64,000 nt of DNA from Pseudohongiella nitratireducens (lineage in GTDB: Bacteria > Pseudomonadota > Gammaproteobacteria > Pseudomonadales > Pseudohongiellaceae), in the NCBI RefSeq assembly GCF_001642735.1, contig NZ_LWHM01000008.1, positions 41,404-105,403 on the forward strand, written 5' to 3'. Under the pieces are notes generated by a model. The model was not told the DNA's origin, did no database searches, and worked only from the letters and a program-made list of their open reading frames with translations. The stretch's first letter is position 1; every line of letters begins with the position of its first letter. This document shows, in pieces, positions 11,258 through 20,051 of this stretch. A program made the position numbers and the translations under genes.

Positions 11258-12022
11258 TTAGAACCACACTCTAAAGCCGGCAACCAATGCCAGATTATCA
11301 ACGTCTCCGCCTTCAGCGCGTGTCAGATCAGCCGTGTCGCCATATTGGCGCTTCCAGCTGACGCCAATATATGGAGCGAATTCTCGACGAACTTCGTAAC
11401 GCAATCGCAGACCTAGTTGCACATCATTCAACCCGCTACCGACGCCAAATCTAGGTACTGAACTGGCTGCAATATTGGTTTCAAATCGAGGTTGCAGTAT
11501 GAGGCGTTGCGAGAACAACAGGTCGTAAGTGCCTACTAATCTAGCCGAGACGTCGCCATCCTCGCTGATAAAGAGGGCGGGCTCGACTTCGAATCGATAA
11601 GGCGCTAAACCTTGGACGCCCAGCACCGCAAAACTGCGATCCTGATCGGGGCCAGAGCCATACTGTCGGTCATAGCGCAGGCCGACCTGCAAATCCCAAA
11701 ACGGCGCGATCATTCGGCTATAGAGCGCTTGAAGTTCCAACTCGCCGCCGTTTGCTGATGTTTGGTCGTCACCTTCAAATTTCATCCACAGTTTGTTGGT
11801 GTCGGTGCCATACCAGCCCTGCATATCCCAGCGAAGCGTATCGGCGCCGTCGTTGTCGCGATACTCGAACTGGTCTACGATGATCATACCGAACGATAAG
11901 TTGTCTTCAACGGGTTCCGGCCAACCGGATTCCTCAGCGAAAGCAAAGCTATTGATAATTATCAAAAAGCTGCCTAGCACAATTCGAATCGAGGGGGATG
12001 TGGTGAGCAATTGATTATCCAT
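11258..12022 (-). CDS. copB: Copper resistance outer-membrane protein CopB
   Basis: About 254 aa with an N-terminal signal (hydrophobic stretch ending SFAFAEE) and alternating beta-strand pattern ending in VAGFRVWF, an outer-membrane-like terminal Phe. Motifs such as DQFEYRDNDGADTLRWDMQGW, KLWMKFEGD, LQVGLRYD and APYIGVSW are those of CopB/PcoB, which works with CopA in periplasmic copper sequestration. The ATG at 12022 is chosen since GGAG precedes it by eight bases. This start overlaps the end of copA by 8 bp. The long Met-rich N-terminus of classical CopB is absent, so this is a short form. Confidence 0.93.
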   Translation of the reverse strand: MDNQLLTTSPSIRIVLGSFLIIINSFAFAEESGWPEPVEDNLSFGMIIVDQFEYRDNDGADTLRWDMQGWYGTDTNKLWMKFEGDDQTSANGGELELQALYSRMIAPFWDLQVGLRYDRQYGSGPDQDRSFAVLGVQGLAPYRFEVEPALFISEDGDVSARLVGTYDLLFSQRLILQPRFETNIAASSVPRFGVGSGLNDVQLGLRLRYEVRREFAPYIGVSWKRQYGDTADLTRAEGGDVDNLALVAGFRVWF

Positions 12023-13793
12023 TGCGGTTCTCCGATGACACTGCATCATTGGTCACCGACACCACTCGAAACATACCCATGTCCATGTGATACAACAGGT
12101 GGCAGTGGAAGGCCCAGTTGCCGGGGGCATCTGCACTGATCAGCGCGGTCAGCCGCTCACCAGGCTTCACGTTGAGGGTGTGTTTGCGCGGCCGGTATTC
12201 ACCGGCGCCATTCTCGAGTTCCATCCACATACCGTGCAGGTGAATCGGATGTTCCATCATGGTGTCGTTGACCAGCACCAAGCGCAGGCGTTCGCCATAC
12301 TTAAAGTGGACAGGACCATCCACTTCAGAAAACTTTTTACCATCGAACGACCACATGTACCGATCCATCACGCCGGTCAGGTGCAATTCTACTTCGCGTT
12401 CCGGAGGCCGTTGATCGGGATACGGCGACAGGCTGCGTAAATCGGTGTACACCAACACGCGACGGCCATTGTTCTCCAGTCCGTTGCCCGGTTCGCTCAG
12501 GCGATTACTCGGAAATTCCGCGACCATCGTATTGCCTTTACCGTGACGGTCCGGGCCATGCTTTACTGGCGATGATGCTGTTGACATGCCAGTGCCATTG
12601 CGTGACATGTCCATACTGCCCATCGTCTGTTTCTTAGCAGACATTTCACCTGGCATCGCCATCGCACCCATGCCCATATCCTTCATTGTGCGCACAGGAC
12701 GATTGCCTAGCGGCGGTATTGCTGCCTCGAGCCCTGCTTTGGATGCCAGGGTTCCGCGCGCAAAACCGCTGCGGTCCATGGAGGCTGCGAAAATCGTGTA
12801 TGCCGCCTCGTCGACAGGCTCGACAATGACGTCATAGGTTTCCGCCACGCCAATTCGAAATTCATCAACAGCGACCGGCTGAACATTCTGCCCGTCTGCT
12901 TGTACCACGGTCATTTTCAGTCCCGGGATGCGGACATCAAAGTAACTCATCGATGCGCCGTTGATAAACCGCAGGCGTATGCGCTCTCCCGGCCGAAACA
13001 AGCCTGTCCAATTGGAATCTGGCGCCATTCCGTTCATTAAATAGGTATAGGTAGCACCGCTAATGTCGGCGATGTCTGTCGGCGCCATCCGCGATCGCGC
13101 CCAGACCATGCGTTCTCGAACCGTTTTACCCCAACCGTTCTCTTCAGCATCGTTAAACAACTCAGGTACCGTGCGCCGTTGATAGTTGTAGTAATCGCTT
13201 TGCTTCTTCAGTTTCTTCAGAACGCTCATTGGGTTCTCAAACGTCCAGTCAGAAAGCATGACCACGTATTCCCTGTCATAAGCAAACGGCTCCGGGTCAA
13301 TCGGATCAATAATTAGCGGCCCATAGTGACCTTGCTGTTCCTGCAACCCAGAATGGCTGTGATACCAGTACGTGCCGCTTTGTTTGACAGGGAATGCATA
13401 GCGAAACGTCTCGCCCGGTTTGATGCCTGCATAGCTAACACCGGGGACACCATCCATTTCATAGGGGACCAGTAAGCCATGCCAGTGAATGGAGGTGTCT
13501 TCATCCAGTTGATTCGTGACCCGCATAACCGCGTCCTGCCCTTCTTTTAGGCGGACAAGCGGACCTGGAATGGAGCCACTGATCGTCACCGTATCGCCCA
13601 ACCGCCCGCCAATATCAAGGGGCTGACGGGTAATATTGAGATCAATCGGGCGGGTTGCTTGTTCGGGACTTAAGCCTAAGGTTTCTACGGCAAAAGCCGG
13701 GACCAAAGAATTGAGCCCAAGGATTGCACCTGTAGCACCCGCTTGCGTTATAAAGCGGCGTCTTGATTTCGAATACATCGTTTGGTTGTTCAT
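12015..13793 (-). CDS. copA: Copper resistance multicopper oxidase CopA (periplasmic)
   Basis: About 592 aa, exported by the Tat route: SRRRFITQAG near the N-terminus. Copper sites are visible: HWHG, YWYHSHSG, HPIHLHGMW and HCHLLYHMDMGMF (type 1, 2 and 3 coppers). A Met/Gly-rich segment around residues 365-410 (MKDMGMGAMAMPGEM and a following run of Met) probably binds Cu(I), which the enzyme oxidises in the periplasm. The ATG at 13793 has GGAG six bases upstream. Operon order copA-copB-DUF2231 on the minus strand. Appears complete and functional. Confidence 0.96.
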   Translation of the reverse strand: MNNQTMYSKSRRRFITQAGATGAILGLNSLVPAFAVETLGLSPEQATRPIDLNITRQPLDIGGRLGDTVTISGSIPGPLVRLKEGQDAVMRVTNQLDEDTSIHWHGLLVPYEMDGVPGVSYAGIKPGETFRYAFPVKQSGTYWYHSHSGLQEQQGHYGPLIIDPIDPEPFAYDREYVVMLSDWTFENPMSVLKKLKKQSDYYNYQRRTVPELFNDAEENGWGKTVRERMVWARSRMAPTDIADISGATYTYLMNGMAPDSNWTGLFRPGERIRLRFINGASMSYFDVRIPGLKMTVVQADGQNVQPVAVDEFRIGVAETYDVIVEPVDEAAYTIFAASMDRSGFARGTLASKAGLEAAIPPLGNRPVRTMKDMGMGAMAMPGEMSAKKQTMGSMDMSRNGTGMSTASSPVKHGPDRHGKGNTMVAEFPSNRLSEPGNGLENNGRRVLVYTDLRSLSPYPDQRPPEREVELHLTGVMDRYMWSFDGKKFSEVDGPVHFKYGERLRLVLVNDTMMEHPIHLHGMWMELENGAGEYRPRKHTLNVKPGERLTALISADAPGNWAFHCHLLYHMDMGMFRVVSVTNDAVSSENRNG

Positions 13794-13893
13794 TGTTCGC
13801 TCCAACAAATAATCTTGGTTGCTTGCGCGCTATCCCGGCGTAAAAAGCACGCCCTGGCGGAATAACTTAGTTTTGGAAATTGGCACTATCCAG

Positions 13894-14322
13894 TCAATGA
13901 CGACGATAGGCCACTGACATCAAAAAGTTGGCAGGCAAATTCAGCAGGCGATCATAACGATGAACTGGCGAATCGACTGTTCTCTGAGGCGGAACATGCT
14001 CGCGTGCCGAGTTCGAAGTGACCTGCGCTTGAGGCCATATGGATTCACTGAATTTGAATACAGCGACAAGATTGTCGTCGAGGTCATCGATGCGCGTCGT
14101 CGGTTGGAGGGCATCCTGTTGGAGATGCTCTGTGGCATTAACCGCACAATGGGTAAAGCAATGGTCATAAGAACACTCACCATCGCACGGTCCACCATCG
14201 ACTGAATGATGCGCATGTTCGTCTATCCCTGTGCTTGCATTTGCATAGCACACCCCGACACCCGCGCCTAAGACCAAGGGGAGGACCAGAAACGAAGATA
14301 TAAAAAGGCGGAGGATCGACAT
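13894..14322 (-). CDS. Small exported His/Cys-rich protein at head of cop operon
   Basis: About 142 aa starting MSILRLFISSFLVLPLVLG with a signal-peptide-like segment ending CYANA. The mature N-terminus holds a dense metal-ligand cluster: DEHAHHSVDGGPC and CSYDHCFTHC. I know of no assigned function; a periplasmic metal-binding or regulatory role like that proposed for CzcI is likely. The start is placed after the operator-like palindrome at 14335-14351, since a longer frame to 14436 would translate through it. First gene of the copper operon, 100 bp before copA. Two other small His-rich proteins in this window (29557, 48154) hold similar positions. Confidence 0.7.
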   Translation of the reverse strand: MSILRLFISSFLVLPLVLGAGVGVCYANASTGIDEHAHHSVDGGPCDGECSYDHCFTHCAVNATEHLQQDALQPTTRIDDLDDNLVAVFKFSESIWPQAQVTSNSAREHVPPQRTVDSPVHRYDRLLNLPANFLMSVAYRRH

Positions 14323-14334
14323 GCTTGCCACTAT

Positions 14335-14351
14335 ATACTCCCCGGTAGTAT
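14335..14351. promoter_or_regulatory. Operator-like near-palindrome before the cop operon
   Basis: ATACTCCCCGGTAGTAT, a 17-bp imperfect dyad 13 bp upstream of the first cop gene. It shares length and outer arms (ATACT..AGTAT) with the dyad at 14452-14468, upstream of the divergent csoR-like gene. Both are GC-cored dyads of the kind bound by CsoR-family repressors; assignment is by position and symmetry. Confidence 0.6.
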
Positions 14352-14451
14352 TTAACAAGACCAAGCGATTAGGGTTAAAATCATTCAATCTTGGCTGCGC
14401 ATCAACGGTCACGTGAGAACTCGAGACTGATATCAAGCTGATGGTCGTTGT

Positions 14452-14468
14452 ATACTCCTAAGGAGTAT
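14452..14468. promoter_or_regulatory. Operator-like palindrome before csoR
   Basis: ATACTCCTAAGGAGTAT, a perfect 8-1-8 dyad 20 bp upstream of the csoR-like ATG at 14489. With 14335-14351 it brackets the divergent promoter region between the regulator and the cop genes. Confidence 0.65.
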
Positions 14469-14635
14469 GTCGACCGAGTGATAACACCATGTCCAACCTT
14501 GAAAAATCAGATTTGCCCGCCTCTCGAAAAGCGATTTCGAGGCGCCTTAAGCGAATCGAAGGTCAAGTCCGCGGCGTAGATCGAATGCTGGAACAAGGTC
14601 GCTACCGCTGTTTGTCAGCATAGTTGTCGTGTTTT

Positions 14636-15688
14636 TTACGCAGCGGCCTCTAAGCTGCGACTCTCCTTCTCAGGATTCAACCAGACCTCTTCTGGCAAAT
14701 CCCAATTCCGAGTTCTCCCCGACCAGCGCTTCGGATTGGCTGCTTTCGCGGCCTCGTAAACGGCCTTTCGCTGTTGTATGACTTCTGTCGTCTGGCCACT
14801 ATGCCGTTGCGCCGGAGTGATGAACTTCAACCCGCTGTGCTTGTGTTCCTGGTTATACCAGGTCGCAAATTGGAGTACCCAGGCCCGGGCATCGCCCAGT
14901 GTTGCAAAGCCTTTGTAAGGGTAATCAGGGCGGTACTTGCACGTTCGGAAGATCGACTCAGCATAGGCATTATCGTTACTGACCCGAGGGCGGCTATAGG
15001 ACGACATGATACCCAGTCGGTACAGGGTTTCCATCAGTGACGCGCCTTTCATCGGGCTGCCGTTGTCCGAGTGCAGAACCAGGTGTACACCGGCAATACC
15101 CTCACGTAAATACGCCTTGGTTACCAGTTCTGACGCCAGTTCACTGGACTCTCCCTCATGGATTTCCCAGCCCACAATCTTGCGGCTGTACAGGTCGAGG
15201 ATGAGGTACAGGTAGAAGAAGATTCCTTTGGCAGGACCGGGCAACCAGGTCACGTCCCAACACCACACCTGATTCGGGCCGGTGGCACAGTGCGTGTTGA
15301 GTGGCTTGGCGGTCGGTGCCTTACTGCGGCCCCGGTGCTGCTGTTGGCTCTGTTCACGAAGCACACGATAGAACGTGGACTCAGAGGCGATAAAGCACCC
15401 TTCATCCGCCAGGGCCGGTACAATCTGGCTGGGTGGCAGGCTTCTGTGTACTGGGCTATTCACGGCGACCAGCACGGCCTCGCGCTCTTGCTGTGTCAGT
15501 TTGTGAACCGGTGGCGGACGGGTCGCACCAGGGCGACCATCTGCCTTAACATCCCCCTCCCGGGTCCAGCGCTGATAGGTGCGCATGGCTATGCCCATTT
15601 CTGCGCACGCCCTGAAGGTCCGGGCACCAGCATCGGTTGTTTCCTTGATCAGCCTGACGGCTCGCTCGCGATCTGGGGTGCTAATCAT
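14636..15688 (-). CDS. IS transposase, DDE integrase subunit (OrfB)
   Basis: 350 aa. The N-terminal part has a helix-turn-helix (GIAMRTYQRWTREG) and HTH_21-like segment. The rve core shows WCWDVTWLPG (D), LILDLYSRKIVGWE, LHSDNGSPMKG (D) and RVSNDNAYAESIFRTCKYRP (E). The start overlaps the OrfA stop by 4 bp (ATGA), indicating coupling instead of the frameshift used by the other IS3 element here. Intact. Confidence 0.92.
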   Translation of the reverse strand: MISTPDRERAVRLIKETTDAGARTFRACAEMGIAMRTYQRWTREGDVKADGRPGATRPPPVHKLTQQEREAVLVAVNSPVHRSLPPSQIVPALADEGCFIASESTFYRVLREQSQQQHRGRSKAPTAKPLNTHCATGPNQVWCWDVTWLPGPAKGIFFYLYLILDLYSRKIVGWEIHEGESSELASELVTKAYLREGIAGVHLVLHSDNGSPMKGASLMETLYRLGIMSSYSRPRVSNDNAYAESIFRTCKYRPDYPYKGFATLGDARAWVLQFATWYNQEHKHSGLKFITPAQRHSGQTTEVIQQRKAVYEAAKAANPKRWSGRTRNWDLPEEVWLNPEKESRSLEAAA

Positions 15689-16182
15689 TCGTCCTCTCCC
15701 TCGCCCCAGATCGCATGCATCTTTTTTCGAAGCACCAGTAACGCAGCGGTTTCCGCCAGCGCCTTCTCTTTATGACGCAGATCGCGCTTCAGCTCCTTGA
15801 TCTCTTTCTTCGCCGATCGAGCCTGATCCCGCGCTGACCTGGCCTGTTCTACTGCCGTGGCATTGGCGTGCATGCAAACCTCTTTCCACGCCAGTATCTG
15901 CTCCGCATACAGCCCCTTCTTGCGGCAGTACTCGGCCACCTCCGCCTCGTTCAGAGCGGCGGTCTCCAGCACGACTGCAAACTTGTCTTCGGGCGACCAA
16001 CCTTCCGGATTCCTTCCATCCCCTGGCACTACCATCCCTCCTGATCGGGCTTGTTTGCGCCAATGATACAGGGTCACGTCGGAGATTCCCGTCTCTTCTG
16101 ATAGCACGCGTACCGGGGTGTTTTCTGGCGGCATCATTCTTCTAAGCACCGCCTGCTTGCGTTCTTCTGGGTATTGTTTCAT
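15685..16182 (-). CDS. IS transposase accessory protein (OrfA, HTH)
   Basis: 165 aa. It begins with a tnp_1-type helix-turn-helix (ERKQAVLRRMMPPENTPVRV, then SEETGISDVTLYHWRKQAR) and ends in a long charged coiled coil (KKEIKELKRDLRHKEKALAE). Longer than classical IS3 OrfA (about 100 aa), which marks this element as a distinct, longer-OrfA subgroup. Translated ahead of OrfB with a 4-bp overlap. Confidence 0.9.
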   Translation of the reverse strand: MKQYPEERKQAVLRRMMPPENTPVRVLSEETGISDVTLYHWRKQARSGGMVVPGDGRNPEGWSPEDKFAVVLETAALNEAEVAEYCRKKGLYAEQILAWKEVCMHANATAVEQARSARDQARSAKKEIKELKRDLRHKEKALAETAALLVLRKKMHAIWGEGEDE

Positions 16183-16462
16183 TGCTCATTCCTGAGCGCC
16201 CCCCGAGTATTAATTGAAAATTGGACACGACAACTATCCTGACAGAGGGGGCTACTGTGTCGACATCTTGCAACAAATTCAGGCCACGAAAGCCGCGTTG
16301 AAAAAAGTTGAAACCGAACTTCTACGTGATCATGCAAATTCCTGTATTGAAGGTGCACTTAGAGAAGGCTCTTTGGATGAGCAAAGAGATAAGATCGTTG
16401 AACTCGTCGATCTGTTTGAACGAGGTCGCTGAGGGTCTGGTACCGAGAAAAAGTGCCTGCGT

Positions 16463-17068
16463 CTAGGCCGCCTCGCGTGAGCGTTTTACAATCTCAGAGA
16501 CCGTGTTCTTGCTAATACCGAGATCCCGTGCAATCCATCGATAGCTCTTACCTTGTTCAATGAGGTGAAGCACTTTAGGTGAAAGTTTGTCGGATTTTGG
16601 GCGGAAGCCCTTCTTTCGGCCCAGCTTTTTGCCGCGAGCTTTTGCTGCAGCAAGACCGGATTTTACGCGTTCACTAATTAAATCACGTTCAAATTCTGCG
16701 ATGCCGGATAGAAAGGTTGCCATCATCCGACCATGGGATGTCGATAGATCAAAGGTCATGCCGCTTATGGCGACCACCGAGACTTTCCAGTTTTCCAGGT
16801 CGCGGAGCGTGTTGAGCAGGTCGATGGTTGATCGACCCCATCGAGACAATTCTGTCACGACTACCGCATCGATTTCCCGGCGTTGCGCCAAGGCCATAAT
16901 TTTCTTTCGTTCTGTGCGATCCAATTTCGCACCTGACCCCGTTTCCTTGAAAACTCCAATGACGTCGTAGTTCGCTCGTTTAGCGAATGCTCGAAGATCG
17001 CGTGCCTGCCGCGCACACGATTGATCAGCTGTCGACACTCGACAATAAATGGCTACCCGGTGTCCCAA
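16463..17068 (-). CDS. tnpR: Serine resolvase of the copper transposon (TnpR)
   Basis: 201 aa. The N-terminal catalytic domain carries YCRVSTADQ with the nucleophilic Ser at about residue 12, and TELSRWGRS further on. The E-helix and the C-terminal helix-turn-helix (SYRWIARDLGISKNTVSEIV) follow. It resolves cointegrates formed in replicative transposition by acting at res, between it and the divergent tnpA. Complete. Confidence 0.94.
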   Translation of the reverse strand: MGHRVAIYCRVSTADQSCARQARDLRAFAKRANYDVIGVFKETGSGAKLDRTERKKIMALAQRREIDAVVVTELSRWGRSTIDLLNTLRDLENWKVSVVAISGMTFDLSTSHGRMMATFLSGIAEFERDLISERVKSGLAAAKARGKKLGRKKGFRPKSDKLSPKVLHLIEQGKSYRWIARDLGISKNTVSEIVKRSREAA

Positions 17069-17155
17069 TTAAACCTACCTCTCTTCATGGCTTGCAAAGC
17101 CGCATGTTTACTGGCTGGATTGGTGTCCTGTTTAGCCTTTAGTTTAACTGGGACA
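17061..17155. promoter_or_regulatory. res-like resolution region between tnpR and tnpA
   Basis: In the 94-bp divergent gap, TGTCCCAATTAAAC at 17061-17074 and GTTTAACTGGGACA at 17142-17155 form inverted arms (one mismatch), with a further related TGTCCTGTTTAG at 17124. This is the expected place for resolvase binding sites and the divergent promoters. Left arm overlaps the tnpR start. Confidence 0.65.
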
Positions 17156-17162
17156 GTATCGC

Positions 17163-20051
17163 ATGCCAAGACGCACCATTCTGACCGAACGACAACGGGA
17201 AGCACTGTTCGGATTGCCAGCGGATGAAGACTCGATGCTCCGCCACTACGTGTTGAGTGACGAGGACATGCAGCATGTCAAAACAAGGCGACGCCCCGGC
17301 AACCGATTGGGTTTCGCATTGCAGCTATGTGCCTTGCGGTATCCCGGTCGACTACTCCAACCAGGCGAATTCATCCCAGACCCAATTATCAAATTTATTG
17401 GGGCGCAACTGGGTTTGTCGAAAAGCGACCTTGCCGACTATGCGGAGAGACGGCAGACACGCTATCAGCATTCGGTGTCGCTCCAGAATCTATACGGCTA
17501 TCGAACTTATCAGGCTTCTGACCTAGATTTCGCCCAGTGGCTGGCATCAGCCGCTGAACAGGCCCACTCTAACGAAGGGTTGGCACGCGAAGTGGTCGCC
17601 CAAATGCGCCTTCGGCGCATTGTTGTACCGGCACCTTCAACGGTTGAACGATTGTGTGCAGATGCTCTGGTCGCCGCCGACAATCGTATCTCTAGGCGCA
17701 TCGCGGATCGTCTCGACAACACCACAGTGGACAGACTCACCGCATTGCTCAGCGAAACAACGGTGACAGGCGTCACCCGATTCGTCTGGTTGCGCCAACA
17801 CGAACCGGGCAGCAACTCACGGGTGGTCAATGGGTTGCTCGATCGGCTGGAACGGATCGTTGATTTGGAACTCAGCCCTTCTTTGCTTCAGGGTGTGCCC
17901 TCGCACAGAGTAGCCCGCCTTCGTCGCCAGGGTGAACGCTACTATGCCGATGGCATGCGTGATCTACCTACGCATAGAAAACTGGCGATACTAGTCGTCT
18001 GTGGTGTTGAATGGCATGGCGCAATCGGTGACGCCATCGTCGAAACCCATGATCGAATTGTGGGTCGGCTGTACCGTGCTTCTGAGCGTGTTAGAGATGA
18101 TCAAATTAACGATCAACGTGCGCTCATCCAACAAACACTCAAAACTTTTTCCGAAGTAGGCGCATCGATCATCGCGGCGCGAGAAGCCGGCGAGCCCGTC
18201 GACACAGCCATTGAACAGGATTGCGGCTGGGAGGTATTCAATCGCCTGGTCGAAGATGCCACCGCTGTGAATGCCAAAGTTGGAGCCGATCCTCTGGATT
18301 TTGTGAACAGTGGCTACGCTAGATTTCGTCGCTATGCACCACGGTTTCTGAACACACTCGCGATCGAAGGTGCGCAGTCAGCAGGACCGATACTCAAAGC
18401 AATTAACGCACTCCAACAACTGAACCGATCGAATAATCGGGGGTTACCAAACAATCTACCGATAGCCTTCGCTAGACCCAAATGGCGAAAGAGGTTGCAG
18501 CGCACAGACCGTCGAACTTGGGAAACTGCGATTCTTTTCGCTATTCGCGATGCATTTAGGGCAGGCGACATCTGGTTAAAAAATAGCCGTCGATATGCAG
18601 AGCCATCGAAAGAGTTGATACCGGTTAACGCCGTTGCAACGTCATCAGCACTGGCAGTACCGTTGGACCCTCTCGACTGGTTAACGCAACGGAAACAGGT
18701 GCTGGCTCAAGCATTTGAAGCCACAGGCGAAGCCGCACGCCGTGACCGGCTACCAAACGGGCTAATTCAAGACGGCGTACTCAAACTCTCCAAATTGGAG
18801 AAACAGGCGCCCGACAATGCCCATCAGCTAGTCATGGATTTGTACCGGCGTGTACCGCAAACACCGGTCACTGACATTCTGTTGTCGGTAGACCGTGAAA
18901 TCGGGTTTACAGAAGCTTTCACAGATTTGCGAACAGGAGCGCCGTGTCGTGACCAAATCGGGCTCCTAACCGTACTACTCAGTGACGGCGTCAATTTGGG
19001 CCTTCGCAAGATGGGTGCCGTATCTACCACGCATTCTTTCTGGGAGTTGCTTAGGATTTCTCGGTGGCACGTACAAGACGATGGCTATCGGCAAGCACTT
19101 GCGATGATCGTAGACGCGCAAAGTCGACTGCCTATGTCCAAAGTCTGGGGGCCCGGAGAGTCCGCGTCGGCCGATGGTCAATTCTTCCGAGCCTCAGGGC
19201 CTGGCGAAGCCATGAATGTGGTGAACAGACGCTATGGCATAGACCCAGGGATAAAGGGGTATACCCATGTCTCCGATCAGTATGCTCCGTTCTCGACGCA
19301 AGCGATTCCGGCAACAGCACACGAAGCGCCTTATATTCTCGACGGACTGTTGTCGAATGACGCCGGACGGCGAGTGAAGGAACAATATGCAGATACCGGT
19401 GGGTTTACCGATCATGTGTTCGCCATGTGCTCACTGCTGGGCTACCGTTTTGCACCTCGTATTCGCGATCTACCGGCGAAACGCCTGTATGCATTTAATC
19501 CAAGCGAGGTACACAAGACACTGAGGCCGTTGGTTGCGGCCAAGATCAACGAAGACCTTATCGTACGCAATTGGCCCGACATCCTCCGGTTATCAGCAAG
19601 TGCAGCGGCAAACACAGTGAAACCCAGTCAGCTCTTAAAACGACTATCTGCTTACCCGCGACAGAATGAACTGGCTGTCGCCCTACGTGAGATCGGTCGA
19701 GTTGAACGATCGTTGTTTATGATGCAGTGGATGTTGGACGCTGAGTTGCAACAGCGCGTACAGATGGGGCTCAACAAAGGTGAGTCACACCACGCCCTAA
19801 AGCGCGCAATCAGTTTTCATCGTCGAGGTGAGATTCGTGATCGATCCTCTGAGGGACAACACTATCGAATTGCTGGGATGAATCTCATTGCGGCAATCAT
19901 TATCTATTGGAACACCAAAAAGCTGGGGGAAATTGTCGAGACACTCACCAATGCCGGTGAGGCACCAAATCCCGATCTACTGCCCCATGTATCCCCTCTG
20001 GGGTGGGAGCATATCAATCTAACTGGTGAATACCATTGGCCCGATGCTTAG
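17163..20051 (+). CDS. tnpA: Tn3-family transposase TnpA (copper transposon)
   Basis: 962 aa, the usual length of Tn3-family transposases. The N-terminal DUF4158-type DNA-binding region starts MPRRTILTERQREALFGLPA and continues with NRLGFALQLCALRYPGR. The C-terminal catalytic half includes LLTVLLSDGVNLGL, SASADGQFF, ILDGLL, and FAPRIRDL, all Tn3 DDE-domain landmarks. Its TAG overlaps the inner edge of the right inverted repeat by one base, so it is the terminal gene of the element. No frameshift seen. Confidence 0.96.
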   Translation: MPRRTILTERQREALFGLPADEDSMLRHYVLSDEDMQHVKTRRRPGNRLGFALQLCALRYPGRLLQPGEFIPDPIIKFIGAQLGLSKSDLADYAERRQTRYQHSVSLQNLYGYRTYQASDLDFAQWLASAAEQAHSNEGLAREVVAQMRLRRIVVPAPSTVERLCADALVAADNRISRRIADRLDNTTVDRLTALLSETTVTGVTRFVWLRQHEPGSNSRVVNGLLDRLERIVDLELSPSLLQGVPSHRVARLRRQGERYYADGMRDLPTHRKLAILVVCGVEWHGAIGDAIVETHDRIVGRLYRASERVRDDQINDQRALIQQTLKTFSEVGASIIAAREAGEPVDTAIEQDCGWEVFNRLVEDATAVNAKVGADPLDFVNSGYARFRRYAPRFLNTLAIEGAQSAGPILKAINALQQLNRSNNRGLPNNLPIAFARPKWRKRLQRTDRRTWETAILFAIRDAFRAGDIWLKNSRRYAEPSKELIPVNAVATSSALAVPLDPLDWLTQRKQVLAQAFEATGEAARRDRLPNGLIQDGVLKLSKLEKQAPDNAHQLVMDLYRRVPQTPVTDILLSVDREIGFTEAFTDLRTGAPCRDQIGLLTVLLSDGVNLGLRKMGAVSTTHSFWELLRISRWHVQDDGYRQALAMIVDAQSRLPMSKVWGPGESASADGQFFRASGPGEAMNVVNRRYGIDPGIKGYTHVSDQYAPFSTQAIPATAHEAPYILDGLLSNDAGRRVKEQYADTGGFTDHVFAMCSLLGYRFAPRIRDLPAKRLYAFNPSEVHKTLRPLVAAKINEDLIVRNWPDILRLSASAAANTVKPSQLLKRLSAYPRQNELAVALREIGRVERSLFMMQWMLDAELQQRVQMGLNKGESHHALKRAISFHRRGEIRDRSSEGQHYRIAGMNLIAAIIIYWNTKKLGEIVETLTNAGEAPNPDLLPHVSPLGWEHINLTGEYHWPDA

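Larger units (their letters stand above)
14606..16250 (-). mobile_element. IS3-like insertion sequence inside csoR, with 5-bp duplication
   Basis: 1645 bp bounded by GCTAC at 14601-14605 and 16251-16255. Subterminal inverted repeats are TGTCAGCATAGTTGTCGTGT at 14613-14632 and its 19/20 match read on the minus strand at 16225-16244. Both transposase frames are open. If one defines the ends as TG..CA at 14613 and 16244, no flanking duplication remains, whereas the GCTAC boundaries restore a perfect CsoR; hence I prefer the latter. Confidence 0.88.
14489..16432 (+). pseudogene. csoR: CsoR-family copper repressor split by an insertion sequence
   Basis: Two exact halves flank an IS. 14489-14605 encodes 39 aa ending EGQVRGVDRMLEQGRY. 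16256-16432 encodes 58 aa starting CVDILQQIQATKAALKK. Deleting 14606-16255 (IS plus one GCTAC copy) joins them in frame as a 97-aa protein. In the joined protein Cys40, His65 and Cys69 have the same spacing (25 and 4) as the Cu(I) ligands Cys36, His61 and Cys65 of Mycobacterium CsoR, and RRLKRIEGQVRG is the family DNA-binding helix. As it stands the gene cannot yield a working repressor, since the 5' fragment lacks every ligand Cys. Confidence 0.93.

Noticed and set aside
14613..16244. Alternative ends TG...CA for the IS inside csoR
   Set aside because: These subterminal repeats leave no flanking duplication, while the 14606-16250 boundaries give GCTAC repeats and a perfect CsoR reading frame.
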